Assembly: GCF_019175385.1 (NCBI RefSeq)
Contig: NC_083342.1
Span: 121,148,376 to 121,212,375, forward strand
Length of the DNA stretch: 64,000 nt
From: Lycium barbarum
Lineage: Eukaryota; Streptophyta; Magnoliopsida; Solanales; Solanaceae
Direction: 5' to 3'
Both the position numbers and the translations under genes were made by a program. A model generated the notes under the pieces. The model saw only the letters and a program-made list of their open reading frames with translations, searched no databases and was not told the origin of the DNA. Shown in pieces: positions 12,501 through 24,651 of the stretch. Position 1 is the stretch's first letter; the number at the start of each line of letters is the position of its first letter.

Positions 12501-14654
12501 AACAAAACAGTGATGTTGAGCCATCTTTTATAAGATAATATCATATCAAAAGACAAGCGAAATTTCTATCGTTACGACATCCGACATATAAAACGTTAAC
12601 ACAATCAACTCAACCTAGAAGCGCTTTAGACACCCAAACATAAAATTCGGGAATACATATCAAAGATCCAAGCGAAATGAAAAGAGAGAAGAGAAAGGGA
12701 TCACACCAAAAAAAAGCTTATTCCCTCAAATGGAAAGTACTTTGGTAAAACAAGTTATAATCCGCATTAGCATGGGCAAAACATTCATCAAACTATATTT
12801 CTAAGCCATTCGCGGATGAACATGATAGCAAAGGCAACCAACAACTCAACTAAGGAGCGCATATCAGTTAGGAAGCTCTTCAAAGAGAAAACATTACATT
12901 GGCAGACAGATTTCAAACTTTCAAACCCTGAACTATATGTCTCGAATCAAACTAAGGCGGTGACTCCTTCGTGAGAAAACTACTTTTGGGTGTTTATAAA
13001 TCATAAGGACGAGATTTCTTAATACACCAATCACGTACTGAACCTAGCCATTTTCTACTTACTTTAATCTATATGAACTGACCAAATCATAAACAGAGCA
13101 TACTTTAAGCAAATCGACCCAGGTTAATCTTTATACATATGTATTTGTCCGATTAAATTATTAATGCACCTAAACAAGTAGGCTGAAGTTAGTTGATATA
13201 AAATACGTTCTCCATATATGCTAATCAAACTAATCGCTCAGCATGTTTTCGCCAATAAACCAACTAACCTTCAGGTTATCCAAACAGTAAATGATGCGAC
13301 TAAACTAAACTAAACTACCTAAACATACTATGAACATCTATTACAGAGACATGCCAAACTTTAACTAAATCAAAATAAGCATGTACACACTTAACACAAA
13401 CACTTCACACAAAAGAGAAGCGATCGATAGACCATACAAAATACTAAAAATAAACACAAGAGGGGATTACCTTATTCGGGTGCAGTGAACTAAGGTGACG
13501 AGGTCTCGAATCTACTCTCTCGTATTGATAGACCCGAACTTTGAGCCAAATAAAGTCGATTGAAAGTATTGAGGGCTTTAAGGAAACTAAATTTTTCGTA
13601 TTTTCTTCTTGGATGGATTGAATGAAAGAACCAGGATTTTTGTCTTACCAGTCCCCTTTTCGGCTGAGGGCTTAAAGCCATTTTATAGTAGACGAAAAAC
13701 TAGGGCTTCACTCGATTTTGGGCGGGATTCGAAGTTGAATAGCCGTTTGAATTTTGAAAATCGAATCTCTGAAGTTGCTTTATTTTTTTAGAAATTCAGA
13801 AGGGTTTTTGGCCATTTATGTTGACTGGCTCGTTGAAGATGAGAGAGGAGAGATTCGTATGAAAATAGTAAGGCAAAGTTCTGCCGTGGCTGAGAAGATT
13901 TGGACCACTCCTTGAAATGGAAGGAGGAAGAAAACGACGACAGAGAGAGGGCAAAGAGGTGAAGAGAGCATTGCACGAAAATAGGGTGGCAAAGATCTGC
14001 CATGGTAAAAGAGGTACTGGATATTCAGTGGAAATGGAGGAGAGAGGGAGAGGAGAGGAAAAGGAAAGGGAAAGAGGGTTGAAGAGAAAGAGGCGTCTGA
14101 TTTTCTTTAGGTTTAGAGTTGAAAGGGTGAGGGAAATGTTTTAATACACAGGCCGGGTCGGGCGAAATAGTGGGTGTGGGCTGATCGTTTTGGGCCATAA
14201 TTTGGCTGGTTTAAAAGAATTTGTGGGCTGCTGATGAAAGGCTTCATTTGGTCCATGATTTGGGCTCAATTTGACGAATTGGGTTGCAAATCATGGATCT
14301 TTTCCTTCTTCATTTTAATTATCCCCGGGCTTCTAATTTAATAACTAGTAACTAAGTACAATATATATTACGTGAAGATAAATAGTAATTAATATATAGA
14401 AAGTAAAGGATTTAATAAAGTAAAATTAATTTATCGAGTGCAAATCCTAAAATGAAACGATGACGAACCATTTAAAATTTGTGATAAAGTAATACTAGTA
14501 ATGTTGATAGTGGAATAGTGAAAATGAAAGTAATGATATTAATAATAGTAGCAATAAAAGATAATAGTGAAAATAAAGTGTTTAGCTCGTCAATAAATTT
14601 AGAAGCCCAAGGAAGTAAATTGGAATAAAGGAGGGACGAAATTTGGTGTCAACA
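6562..14654. mobile_element. Long solo-LTR-like unit inserted in copia gag (outer copy)
   Basis: Starts TGTTATACCCTATTTTAACC and ends GGTGTCAACA, flanked by a perfect 5-bp duplication ACCGC (6557-6561 and 14655-14659) that lies within the copia gag coding sequence. Excluding the inner insertion (7189-11389 plus its 5-bp duplication) the unit is about 3.89 kb. It has no coding capacity, primer-binding site or internal domain, so a solo LTR of a long-LTR (Ty3/gypsy Tat/Ogre-like) family is the simplest reading. Family assignment is an inference from length and end sequences. It contains a shared motif GGAGTCGCCACC, a CTCGGACTCG region and a GA-rich tract (13810-14110). Confidence 0.85.
7189..11389. 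mobile_element. Inner solo-LTR-like unit nested in its own relative
   Basis: 4201-bp unit starting TGTCATACCACATTTTAACC and ending GGTGTCAACA, flanked by the 5-bp duplication GTGAA (7184-7188 and 11390-11394). Its whole length is collinear with the outer unit (7189-7720 matches 6562-7188; 7720-11389 matches 11395-14654), so it is a same-family insertion. It carries a 17-C run near 10687, a strongly purine-biased block 10736-10930 and a plus-strand TATA-like TTTTATAG near 10727. Open frames at 10561-10971 and 10714-11292 fall in this biased block and are not considered genes. Confidence 0.85.
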
Positions 14655-14702
14655 ACCGCTATCACCGTTGAATTTTGCTACCTCGTACTTTACTTCGGAC
14701 AT
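14655..14702 (-). pseudogene. Copia element 1, first 16 codons of gag
   Basis: The ATG at 14702-14700 begins a short open stretch that runs into the nested LTR unit at 14654. Sixteen codons, including the 5-bp target duplication, remain here; the rest of gag is at 5831-6561. It lies about 80 bp inside the 5' LTR, the expected leader position. Confidence 0.85.
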
Positions 14703-14762
14703 TTTTTTTGTCACCGAGTATAGTACAATGGACCGCAAAAAATATTTTTGTAAATGAGCAGA

Positions 14763-14780
14763 ACCTGTGCTCTGATACCA
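14763..14780 (-). other. Primer-binding site of copia element 1
   Basis: The minus strand reads TGGTATCAGAGCACAGG, complementary to the 3' end of initiator Met-tRNA, two bases inside the 5' LTR (14783-15189). This is the copia minus-strand priming site, not a tRNA gene. Confidence 0.9.
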
Positions 14781-14782
14781 GT

Positions 14783-15189
14783 TGTTGGGAATAAACTCGA
14801 CACAGAAATAATATTTACGGTATTAACAACGGAATAATAAAGTAGCACCGTGATACGATTAATCAACAAGAATTTAAAAAAAAAATGACACCAAGATTTT
14901 TACGTGGAAACCCAAAAGGGAAAAAACAACGAGTCAAGAGGAGCAACTGATATTACTATAGCAAGGATTTTACACTTTGTAGGTTTGAGTAAAATACTCC
15001 AAAGACCACTACACACTCAAAAGAAATAACCCTCTTTTAAGATTTCACACCTTACTACAATATTGCTCACATTCTCTATTTTCCTCACAGACAATTTCCG
15101 ACCCTGTTTGTGATGCCTCACTCTTTCTCTCTTTTCATTATCTATTTTTCTTTTTCTTTTTATTTCAAGAATGGGTATGGACCCCATCA
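14783..15189 (-). repeat. Copia element 1, 5' LTR
   Basis: 407-bp LTR, TG...CA, near-identical to 2178-2582; followed by target duplication TTATA at 15190-15194. Confidence 0.95.
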
Positions 15190-15597
15190 TTATACACTCT
15201 AGAGGCAGGACTAGTTTAACCAAAATTTCGGTATTGCTACCAAGTGGCGACTTTAACAACAAAGAATTTGGGTTTGCAAAGCAAAGGAGTAGACAACAAA
15301 TTAGGCACCAGCCGAGTGGGCTATCTGATCTTTAACCATATATATAGATTTTTTTTCTTTTGCAGGGGCTCTTTCATGTTATAATATATATCTTGTTAAA
15401 TCGTACTTGAAAATGAACCTGCAATTTCCAAATATGTTGGTGCCATATTCCTCAGATTGTCCAACTCTGCTGGTGCATAATTATTCAGTTGCCTAATTGT
15501 TAGTTAATTGAAATCAATAATTCAGATGCCTAATTGTTTGTTCAGATAATTATCCTAATTGTCTACGCCAAGTGTCATATATATATGTGCTCTACTG

Positions 15598-15730
15598 GGT
15601 CGGTGTGTCAAAAACAAGATTTCCACGACATGCCAATTTCCAAATTGTGGTTACTTGGATCTATGTGTCAAAAACAAGATCTCCATGACATTCCAATTTC
15701 CAAATTGTGGTCTACTTGGGTCGATGTGTG
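15598..15730. repeat. ~60-bp tandem repeat, about 2.2 copies
   Basis: The block GTGTCAAAAACAAGAT...CCAATTTCCAAATTGTGG...CTTGG is repeated with ~60-bp spacing, with a partial third copy beginning GTCGATGTGTGAAA. The repeat keeps two frames open, which explains the small overlapping open frames here. Confidence 0.8.
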
Positions 15731-17070
15731 AAATATATAAGTCATATTTGTACTAGACAAGCTTGCTGTTTGGGTCACTCTTTGCTTGTTTTGTATATTC
15801 TACCAAATAATCAAATGGAGATCATGGACTCTAACTTGAATCAATTAAACTTTTATATGAGGTGTGTATCAGTCAAGCAGCATACATAACTTGTGAGTTT
15901 GAGTTTGTCCATGTAACGGATTATGAGTGGAATGATAGTATTTGTATGATGTTATTAATCCAAGAAGTTAGAGAAAATGATGATGTTAATATTACTCTTA
16001 GTGTGACCTTTTCAATTTGAACAAATATATATCGTGTAACTTTGGGTTATTATTAATGTGCGCTATATATTGGGCTACCCAATTGTTGACTTGACGAGGG
16101 CTTCGGAGGAGCTAAACTTTGAAAAAGGCCGCATAGATCAGATATGTTGCCACTCCTTTTAAAAACCATTCGTCTAATATTTGTTTTTTAATTTTAGGTT
16201 AAAACTTGGGTCCACATTGTAAACACATAAAGAAAAATTACGTGTTATAGCTACTTTTAGTACATAATTAGTGATATTAACTACCTTTTGTTTTAATTAC
16301 TAATAATAACTAAATACTTTTTGAATTTAACTAATATAGCTACACAGTAATTTTCAGTTACTGGTGCACAAATACACCTAAAATTTAGCACTCCCAATCT
16401 CATATCTCCCTTTTAATGGTAACAATATTAATCACTTAATATACATTATCATTCTCTCTCCTTTTTCATAAATTTTTGACATTTTCTATTCTCACTACCC
16501 ATGTCAGATTTTTCATTTCTCAAATCCCTAAAAAATTCTCTCTCTCCTTCTATCAACCACCATCACGACGGGTGGCAGCGGCCCCTCTCTCAATTTTTTT
16601 TTGGTTTTCATGATTTCAAGCTTTGTGGACAAATGAAACATAAGAAGGCAATTAACCTTTTTCATTTTTTTTATGTGAATGATGTTCCAACTAGAATGAT
16701 CATTCATTATGGTTGACGGCTTATCTCCCATTGTGGGCAAGTTGTAGTTGTAAATGCCAAGACTATTGGGCTGTGGACCAGTGCCCATAAATTTGGACCG
16801 AATTGCATTTGCTCTGTGGCTAGGATTTTTTTGGTGGTCTAGGGTTTTTTAGGGTTTTGAGAAGATGAAAAATGTATGTATTTGTGTATGTTCTATGATA
16901 TAGCTACCAATTGGTTGTGATTGGTGGTGTATTTATGTAAGTTTTTCTATATTTTTGTGTATTTTGTTCAAATTAATTTCATCAGTTCATCTAGTTTCAA
17001 ATACATGAGTGACGAAAATACATTGTAAGTTTTCTATATATTTGTGTATTTTGTTCAAATTAATCCATCC

Positions 17071-17392
17071 AATACATGTGTGATGCAAATTGTTACTCAC
17101 ACAAATACATGAGATTTAATATAAAAATACATGGGGTTTGATTGGTAACTTCAAATACATTGATTATGCTATCAAATACGCGTGTAAATCAAAACGAAAT
17201 CAATATTGAAAACTTCAAATACATTACCGCTAAAATACATAGGTGATGCAAATTGTTAATCACACAAATACATGAGATTTAATATAAAATACATGGGTTT
17301 GATTGAAAACTTCAAATACATTAGTTATGCTATCAAATACATGGGTAAGTCAAGAACGAAATCAATATTGAAAACTTCAAATATATTGGTTG
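17071..17392. repeat. 163-bp tandem duplication in AAATACAT-rich element
   Basis: 17071-17233 and 17234-17392 are direct copies (landmarks TGATGCAAATTGTTA, CACAAATACATGAGATTTAA, ATGCTATCAAATAC, CAATATTGAAAACTTCAAAT). The surrounding 16240-17740 region has many AAATACAT words and may be a decayed transposon, but no convincing inverted ends were found. Confidence 0.75.
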
Positions 17393-19300
17393 TTGAATGT
17401 TTTCAAATTTTGAATTTTTGTTTTTTTATGTTTAATGTTGAAGATTGGATGGAGGAATAGAAAATGGTTATGGAAAGGTAATCTAAAATCTGATTTTGTG
17501 GAAGGGTAAGGTAAAAAATACCAATTAATAGCTAATTAATTGATCCAACTGTTATGGCCTTAAATCAAGGGATATGTTTTATTTTTTACTGTGTTACTAT
17601 GTATTTATAAGCATCAAATACATCCGAAAAAATACCTTAATTTGGGAAAACATGGCTACAAATGGTAATTTTTAAAAGGTAGCTATAAATGATAGGAAAC
17701 TACCAAAAGGCAGTCATTTTGTTAATTTTTCCAAGTTTTATTGGATCTAATTCATAGAAATTTGGAGCTTCTTTGTAGTAGAAAATAAAGCAGGTCTATT
17801 GATTTTTGAAGGTATGAGTTGAATGTAACAATTGAAAATTGTTGGGACTAGCATTAGAAGACTGAACATCAATTTGGAGTTATTTGGATTTGATTCGGAT
17901 TCTGAAGCAAAAATGTGTCGCTAAAATTTCTATACAACAAGTTATGGTGATTGTCGGATTTGTGGCCAAAATCCTGAGGACCATCATCACTTGTTGTTAA
18001 GGTAAGTCTTATAATTAGAATCCTTGCGATTTGTCAATATTTGTAACCAAAATTTTGATAATCATCATAACTCGTTGTTAAGACAAGTCTTGCCCAATAT
18101 CAAACAAGAAGTTATGTCGACTGCCAAAATTTGGTTGCAGATTCGGATGAAGCTATTTTTGCCACACTGTTTTTGTAACAATACGAAAATTTAAACAGCG
18201 ACATCCGGAAATCTTATTTATGCTAATCACCGAAAGATAGATAAAATAGCATGTCATAATTCGATCTGGCCAACACCCAACATCATCCAATACCTCCTCT
18301 TTTAATTTTTTGACCTTTTTATTGTAGTTCTTTCACCATTAGCATAATTCTCAATCTTCAAATTGACATGATTGTCGAGCTCTTCCAAATTGATATAATT
18401 ACCTTTCTAAAAATTTCATTTTGTATGTCTGAGTGCAGGTTGAATTTTAATTCGTTGGGTTACATTGTTTGACCCATTTACGCTGTAAATTCAACATATT
18501 AAATCAAGTCAACCAAAAAAAAAACTTAGATGAGGAACAAATGAATTTGAATAGTTTTGCTAACATTTCATTATACAGTACAAACTTTTTTGGTCCTCAT
18601 GACCAAATTGGTAAGGGAGTAGTAGGAATCTTTAAATTTTCCTTAATGTTTACTGTTTAGGTCTAACTTCAATGCCTTCAATGATAAGTCCACCCTTAAC
18701 ATTGCAGCCCTTCACCTCCCGTAAACTTACTCTAACTTCCTCATCTTCATCTCCACCGTTGAAAAACTCTCCAAGCTCAATCTACATCCATTCATCTTCC
18801 CTTTTATACGGCATAAAACATTCCGGTAGCTCTTTATCGATGTTCCGGTGGTTTAGATACGCCGTGTAACGTCTTTTTGATTACCCATTCGTACACAAAT
18901 CTCAACTGGCACTGAATTTAAACCAAATGCACGATCCGAGATTTTCATTATGAAATAGATTCCATACTTGGTGTTTGCAGAAAGCATACTTGTGTTTATC
19001 TTTGCTTTTACTTCTAGTTTGCATATCACTTTCAGTTCAGCAACCTTTGAAAACCTGTAAGAGAAAAACAAAAACAAAAACAAAAGCAAACAAAAAAATA
19101 GCATGTTAAAATTTTTAAAAATTTAGGAAAAGATTGCATTTTTCAGAAATAGTTACTTCTACTTGATATTTTGAAAACCCATTATTTGTAAGCTAAAATT
19201 GAAGGGAAACAAGTGATCAAACCTTGATTCTGGTACGGATTTCGAGGTCCAATGATCTGGTTCTTCCCCATATAAAATGGACAGTTCTGCTGCTGAGATT

Positions 19301-20616
19301 GAGAAAATACTCAAAATACCCCCCCAACGTTTGACCAAAATTCCAACTACACACTTAACCTTTGCGTTGGTCCTATTACCCCCCTGGACAATTTTTTTCA
19401 GTATCAAAATGCCCCTTTTTGCTGATGTGGACAAGAGCGTGACTACACCGCTCAGTGGCGCGATATAGCCTTTAAAAAATAGCATATGACGTGTTTAAAA
19501 TGCCAACTGGACTGCCACATAGATATATTTAAATTCCCTCCATTTTTACACCCAACTTCTCATTTTTTTGCCCAACTTCTCATTTTTTTTGTCAATCAGA
19601 GCCAAACAAGCCCTAAACACAAAACCCATTTTCCTTTCACACCACCACCAGAACAGGACCACAATAATCCTGTGGTTTCTTACTGATTGCATAGGGAAAT
19701 TAAAGATCGTCTATGAGTTTGAAGTGTAAGTTGCCAAGTGAAGATTTGGATGTTTTGGTATCAATTACGTGATGAGGATTTGTTGAATGTGATTCAAGAG
19801 TACGATCGATGTGATTCGGAGATGAAGATTAGAGCTGTTTTATTTCCACTCAACTCGACAAAAAAAATCTCCCCTCCGTTATCGCCTATGTCGTGCTTTG
19901 ACTTTCCGGCAACGAGAATGAAGACTGAAAAGGTCAACTGCTTCTATTCGCCTCCGTCTTATGCGGTGGCGGCAGCAAGGTGGTATGATTCTCTAGCTTT
20001 TGGATATCCAGTTGGCGGAAGGAACACTAAGTTTTATTACCCTAGGCATCGTTACTATGTTGCTCCTCCAAAACCATAGCCATTAGAAATAATTAAGAGA
20101 ATAAAATAGGTTTCTTTAAATTCTTGATTGTTTGATCAAATTAATGGATGAACTTTGTTCTATTTGGTGTTAGAAATCTTCCTTTCACATTTGGGTTTGT
20201 TTGGATTAGATTTGAGGAAGTTGGTGTGTTTTTTTTTCAACTCCTAATGAAGATGATGATGATAATGTTGATGAAGATGAAGGAGAATTGGGTATGAGTT
20301 TTCGGATCCTTACTAAAAATGGAGTATGAAAAATTGAGTTATTTTTTTTTAAGACAAATAAGAGTAGATGGATGGAGGAAGGGGGGAAATTAATAAAAAA
20401 AATGGGGGAAAATTGATGACGTGGCACGTGGGCCAGGCACGTGTAAACAAGTGTCTGTCCTAAATTGGGGGTTGTCATATTGGACTGCCACATCAGCAAA
20501 AAAGGGGCATTTTGATACTGAAAAAATTTGTCCAGGGGGGTAATAGGACCTCTGCAAAGGTTAGGTGTGTAGTCGGGATTTTGGTCAAACGTTGGGGGTA
20601 ATTTGAGTATTTTCTC
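19301..20616. mobile_element. Pack-MULE (non-autonomous Mutator-like element)
   Basis: 1316-bp element with long terminal inverted repeats (~140 bp; ends GAGAAAATACTCAAAATACC and its inverse) and a perfect 9-bp target duplication GCTGAGATT (19292-19300 and 20617-20625), diagnostic of Mutator-like elements. The uninterrupted site is seen in the paralogous exon around 38152-38165. No transposase is present. The interior (about 19600-20300) carries a host gene fragment (next entry). Confidence 0.9.
19713..20079 (+). pseudogene. Captured PB1-domain gene fragment inside Pack-MULE
   Basis: From 19713 the frame reads SLKCKLPSEDLDVLVSIT. After a small indel near 19768 the next frame continues DEDLLNVIQEYDR...KIRAVLFPL. 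This matches the order of the plant PB1 (octicosapeptide/Phox/Bem1p) domain: basic KCKLP, the acidic EDLDVLVS loop, the OPCA-like DEDL...EYDR segment, and the final strand. A Ser/Pro and Tyr-rich tail ends at the stop 20077-20079, followed by a 3'UTR-like AT-rich stretch. The frameshift removes one continuous PB1 domain. PB1 recognition is by motif order from memory and a profile search was not possible. Confidence 0.65.
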
Positions 20617-20730
20617 GCTGAGATTATATATGATGTTTTCCCACTTGACCTCTCTAATGCAAAGCTCTACAATTATAACAAGAACAATTTTAAAATGAAG
20701 CTCTACAAATGAAGGAATGAAAGCACTGAT

Positions 20731-21088
20731 TGTAAGATTAACTTAATTCACACAGGATCTTGAACACAATAATCTTACATGGAGAGAACACCAAAAAGAT
20801 ACCTGATGTGGAAGATATTATTACCAAAGCAGAAGCGTTGTTTCTAGAAATTGGTTTCTACCTCCTTGCCCTAGCCTTACGTTACCACAACTGTCAATGA
20901 TGGAAAAGTATCTTAGAAGAAGGGGTAACCCTAATGGGTGGAGGGAGAACCAATTTATAGGGGTTGAGACTTAATCCGGTACGTCCATCAAGTAAACGAT
21001 CTAACGGACGAGATTTATTCTTCATTAATTATTAGTTATGGGTTTTACATTAATTGGGTCACACATAAGAATAATAAAAATTCTTACA
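20731..21088 (-). repeat. Copia element 2, 3' LTR
   Basis: 358 bp; begins TGTAAGATTAACTTAATTC and ends AATAAAAATTCTTACA. It differs from the 5' LTR by scattered substitutions and a short indel (near CCACAG). Confidence 0.9.
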
Positions 21089-21468
21089 TTCTCCCACTTG
21101 GCCCAATGACCACATAACATTAATATTAAATGACATAAAACATTAGTAGCGCATAAAATAAATCTCTTCTATAATGTCCATCATACATACCTTAATATGA
21201 CAAACCACTAATGCGAGTTATGGCGATTATACATAATTTTGTGCTACATACTCCCTTCCATATACTACAACATTAGTAACTTATCCTACTAGGTTCATAA
21301 GCTATAAACATTTAACATTATGGTCCACAATAATGTCTCATGGAGACTTATCCTGTAATATCTCAAAACAATAATGTGTACACCATTATGAGAAACAGGA
21401 AATTCATTAATATATATATCAGAAACACATAATTGAGCTCAGAGTGTCAAACATCATAAGGAAAAAAA

Positions 21469-23320
21469 TTAATCATAAGTACAACCAAGACCCATTCTAT
21501 GTACATGTTCTTTAAATATCTTTGGTTGTAAACCTTTCGTTAATAGATCTGCAATCATGAGATCAGTTCTAATATGCTCAAGTGACACCCTTTGTTTCTG
21601 AACTTCATCCTTGACGGTAAAGTACTTTAATTCCATATGTTTGGCACCTTTGGAGTACTTATCGTTCTTGGAGAAGAATATTGCTGCAGTATTATCACAA
21701 TAAATTTTCAGCGGCTTGGTAATGGTGTCGACAACCCCAAGTCCTGAAATAAAGTTCCGCAGCCATAATGCATGAATTGTGGCTTCAAAACATGCCACAA
21801 ATTCTGCTTCCATTGTGGATGTAGCAATGACGGATTGCTTATCACTCTTCCATGATATTGCTCCTTCAGCTAATAGGAACAAGTAACTAAAAGTGGACTT
21901 TCTAGTGTCAACACATCCACCATGATCTGAATCCGAGTATCCAATAACTTCCAAACTGTTGGATCTCCTATACGTGAGCATATAATCCTTCGTTCCTTTC
22001 AGGTACCTCAAAACTTTCTTTGCAGCTTTCCAGTGATCAATTCCCGTGTTACTCTGATATCTTCCTAGCATTCCGACCGCAAAACTAATATCCAGTCTTG
22101 TGCAAGTTTGAGCATACATCAAACTTTCAACAATAGAAGAGTAAGGAATTGACTCCATCTTTTCGTTCTACATCATTCTTTGGACACTGCATGAGACTAA
22201 ATTTGTCCCCTTTTTGAATTGGAACAATTCCTGCTGAACAGTTGTTCATGCTAAATCTCTCAAGAAATCTTTCGATATATCCTTTCTGAGACAGTCCCAA
22301 CAGTCCTTGTGATCTATCACGGAATATTTCTATCCCTATCACATAGGATGCCTCACCCATATCTTTCATTTCAAAATTCTTAGAGAGAAAATCTTTCGTC
22401 TCACGCAATATGCCCAAATTATTAGCAGCAAGCAAAATATCATCAACATATAGGACTAAGAATATAAACTTGCTCCCACTGATCTTTTGGTATATACACC
22501 GATCAACGGTGTTTTCCTTAAATCCAAAAGATGTTATGGTATCATTAAACTTTATATACCATTGTCGTGAGGCTTGTTTGAGTCCATATATTGACTTCTT
22601 TAATTTACACACCATTTGACCCTTTCCTTTAATTTCAAAACCCTGTGGTTGGTCCATATAAACTTCCTCCTCGTGGTCTCCATTAAGAAAGACAGTTTTC
22701 ACATCCATTTAGTGTAACTCTAAATCATAATGAGCCACCAAAGCCATAATAATTCTTAACGAGTCTTTCTTTGAGACCGGTGAAAAGGTCTCTTTATAAT
22801 CAATGCCTTCTTTCTGAGTATAACCCTTGGCAACAAGTCTGGCTTTATATCGTTCAATATTATCCTTTGAATCGCGCTTGGTCTTGAAGACCCATCTACA
22901 CCCGATTCTTTTAGAATTTTCTGGCAATTCAACGAGATCCCAGACTTTGTTGTATTCCATTGATTTTAACTCTTCTTTCATGGCATCAATCCATTTGTCA
23001 GACTCAGTACTTTCTATGTCTTGTGAAAATGAAACCGGATCTTTATTAAGTCCAATGTCAAAATCTGACTCTTGTAAATAAACCACATAATCGTCTGGAA
23101 TATCCGATTTTCTTTCTCTTTGAGATTTTCTCAATGGCACTGTTTGTGGTTCATTTGCGTCAGATATTTGTGAGTTAGTTCCTTCATGGAGTGTTTCATT
23201 CAAATGTTGTTCAGTATTGTCAAAGTGTTCTTCGACAACAGGAACAGTATTTGTTATTGGTGTGGAAGTAAGCACATTCATGGGCAATGAAACATTAACC
23301 CTTACCTCATTTATTTCCAC
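21469..23320 (-). pseudogene. Copia element 2 RT and RNase H
   Basis: 22709-23320 holds the linker (PLRKSQRERKSD) and the start of RT (WIDAMKEELKSMEYNKVWDL, KARLVAKGYTQKEGIDY). 22127-22708 holds the RT core with the YVDDILLAAN catalytic box. 21469-22158 holds the RT end and RNase H (GYSDSDHGGC, IYCDNTAA, LLTKGL). A nonsense codon separates the first two and a frameshift the last two (overlap 22127-22158). Confidence 0.9.
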
Positions 23321-23323
23321 ATT

Positions 23324-24651
23324 TTAACGTTCGACCCTCCCACTAATTTCACCATTTTCAATGAATCTTGCATTACCGGTTTCAACAATTCTTGAGCTAT
23401 GGTTTCGATAGTAAAACCTATACCCTTTAGATTTCTTTGGGTAACCAATAAAGTAACCACATATTGTTCGAGAATCTAATTTCTTTTCATGTGGATTACA
23501 AATTCTAGCCTCCGCTGGGCAGCCCCAAACATGCAGGTGTCTTAAACTAGGTTTCCTTCCAGTCCACAGTTCAAAAGGAGTCTTCGGAACTGCCTTACTA
23601 GAAATACTGTTTAATAAATACACAGCGGTACTAAGAGCATACATCCACAAAGTTTTAGGTAATGAAGAATTACTTATCATACTCCTAACCATATCCATAA
23701 GTGTCCGATTACGCCTTTCTGCAACCCCATTTTGTTGAGGTGTTCCTGGCATAGTATATTGTGCACATATGCCATGTTCCTCGAGGAACTTTGCAAATGG
23801 ACCTGGACATTGTCCCGATTCGCTATATTTTCCATAAAATTCACCACATCTATCTGACCTAATGATTTTCACTTTCCTATTTAATTGCCTTTCAACCTCA
23901 TTGACGTACACTTTGAGGGCGTCCGTTGCTTGAGATTTTTCTTTCAGCAAGTAGATATATCCATAACGTGAAAAATCATCGATAAAAGTGATAAAATATT
24001 TTCTCTAGCAAAAGATGGAACATCAAAAGGTCCGCAAATATCAGTGTGTATAATTTCAAGAAGCTGGGTGCTTCTTGTGGCACCTTTCTTACTATGCTTG
24101 GTTTGCTTTCCCTTAATGCAATCCAAACATATATCAAGATCAGTAAAATCTAGATTCGGGAGAATCTCATTCTTTACTAATCTTTCTAACCTTTCTTTGC
24201 ATATATGACCCAAACGCCTGTGCCACAAGTAAGCAGAACTTTCATTCAGTGAACTACGTTTAATTCCAACATTTTGATGTATAGCAAGAAGGAATTCAGA
24301 AAAAACATTATCGAGTTTCAATTTATATAAACCATCAATAAGAACACCGGAACCATAAAAAACAGTATTCTTATATAAATTGAAACATCCATGTCCAAAC
24401 TTAAAATCAAATCCAGAAACATCAAGTCTTGAAAGAGAAATCAAATTCCTGGAAATTGAAGGAACATAAAGAGTCTGTAATAGATGAAGGTGATGTCCAG
24501 TCTCCAAGATCAAACGATAAGTCCCTATGCCTTCAATTGGAGCCTTCATATGATTTCCCATGAACAAGAAATCCTTATTTGAATTTGTAGTTTGGATGGT
24601 AAGAAATCCCTGCAACATAGTGGATACATGAGTAGTTGCACCAGAATCAAA
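23324..24651 (-). pseudogene. Copia element 2 protease and integrase
   Basis: Just upstream of the 23944-24618 frame, around 24640-24650, is a protease Asp-Ser-Gly-Ala motif, split from gag by a nonsense codon. 23944-24618 carries the GAG-pre-integrase region (YLWHRRLGHICKERLERL, then CLDCIKGKQ). 23324-23950 carries integrase core residues ([24 protein letters not shown]; a Gly of the usual RSDRGGEF is Cys here). The two frames are shifted relative to each other at about 23947. Confidence 0.9.

Larger units (their letters stand above)
2178..15189 (-). mobile_element. Ty1/copia LTR retrotransposon (Tnt1/Retrolyc-like), with nested insertion
   Basis: Complete element on the minus strand bounded by LTRs 2178-2582 and 14783-15189 and flanked by a perfect 5-bp target duplication TTATA (2173-2177 and 15190-15194). 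Next to the right (5') LTR is a primer-binding site, TGGTATCAGAGC on the minus strand, matching the 3' end of initiator Met-tRNA. Next to the left (3') LTR is a purine-rich tract (minus strand GGAGGGGGAGATTG). The domain order gag, protease, integrase, RT, RNase H is that of copia. About 8.1 kb of its 13 kb is foreign: a nested LTR unit interrupts gag at 6562-14654. Several stops and frameshifts make it non-functional. The LTRs differ from each other at only a few percent by eye. Confidence 0.95.
15190..18350. other. Intergenic repeat-rich region
   Basis: No supportable gene. It contains a ~60-bp tandem repeat (15598-15730) and a long low-complexity region rich in AAATACAT (about 16240-17740) with a 163-bp tandem duplication. 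Short frames here lack family resemblance or conserved starts. Confidence 0.6.

Noticed and set aside
6562..14654. A complete LTR retrotransposon with two ~4-kb LTRs and almost no internal region.
   Set aside because: The copies are not side-by-side LTRs: separate 5-bp duplications (ACCGC outer, GTGAA inner) and the split collinearity show one unit nested in the other.
14763..14780. tRNA-like sequence GGTATCAGAGC.
   Set aside because: It is a retrotransposon primer-binding site next to an LTR; no tRNA cloverleaf surrounds it. The same applies at 51447 and near 26800.
15534..15756. Two overlapping Cys-rich small frames that could suggest a secreted peptide.
   Set aside because: They are generated by a 60-bp tandem repeat that keeps several frames open.
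17071..17392. CRISPR-like regular spacing.
   Set aside because: Only two copies of a 163-bp unit in a plant nuclear context; there are no short repeats with unique spacers.
16240..17740. A ~1.5-kb Mutator-like element suggested by similar words at both ends (GAAAAATTA and TAATTTTTCC).
   Set aside because: The inverted similarity is short and no matching target duplication was found, so only the internal tandem repeat is reported.
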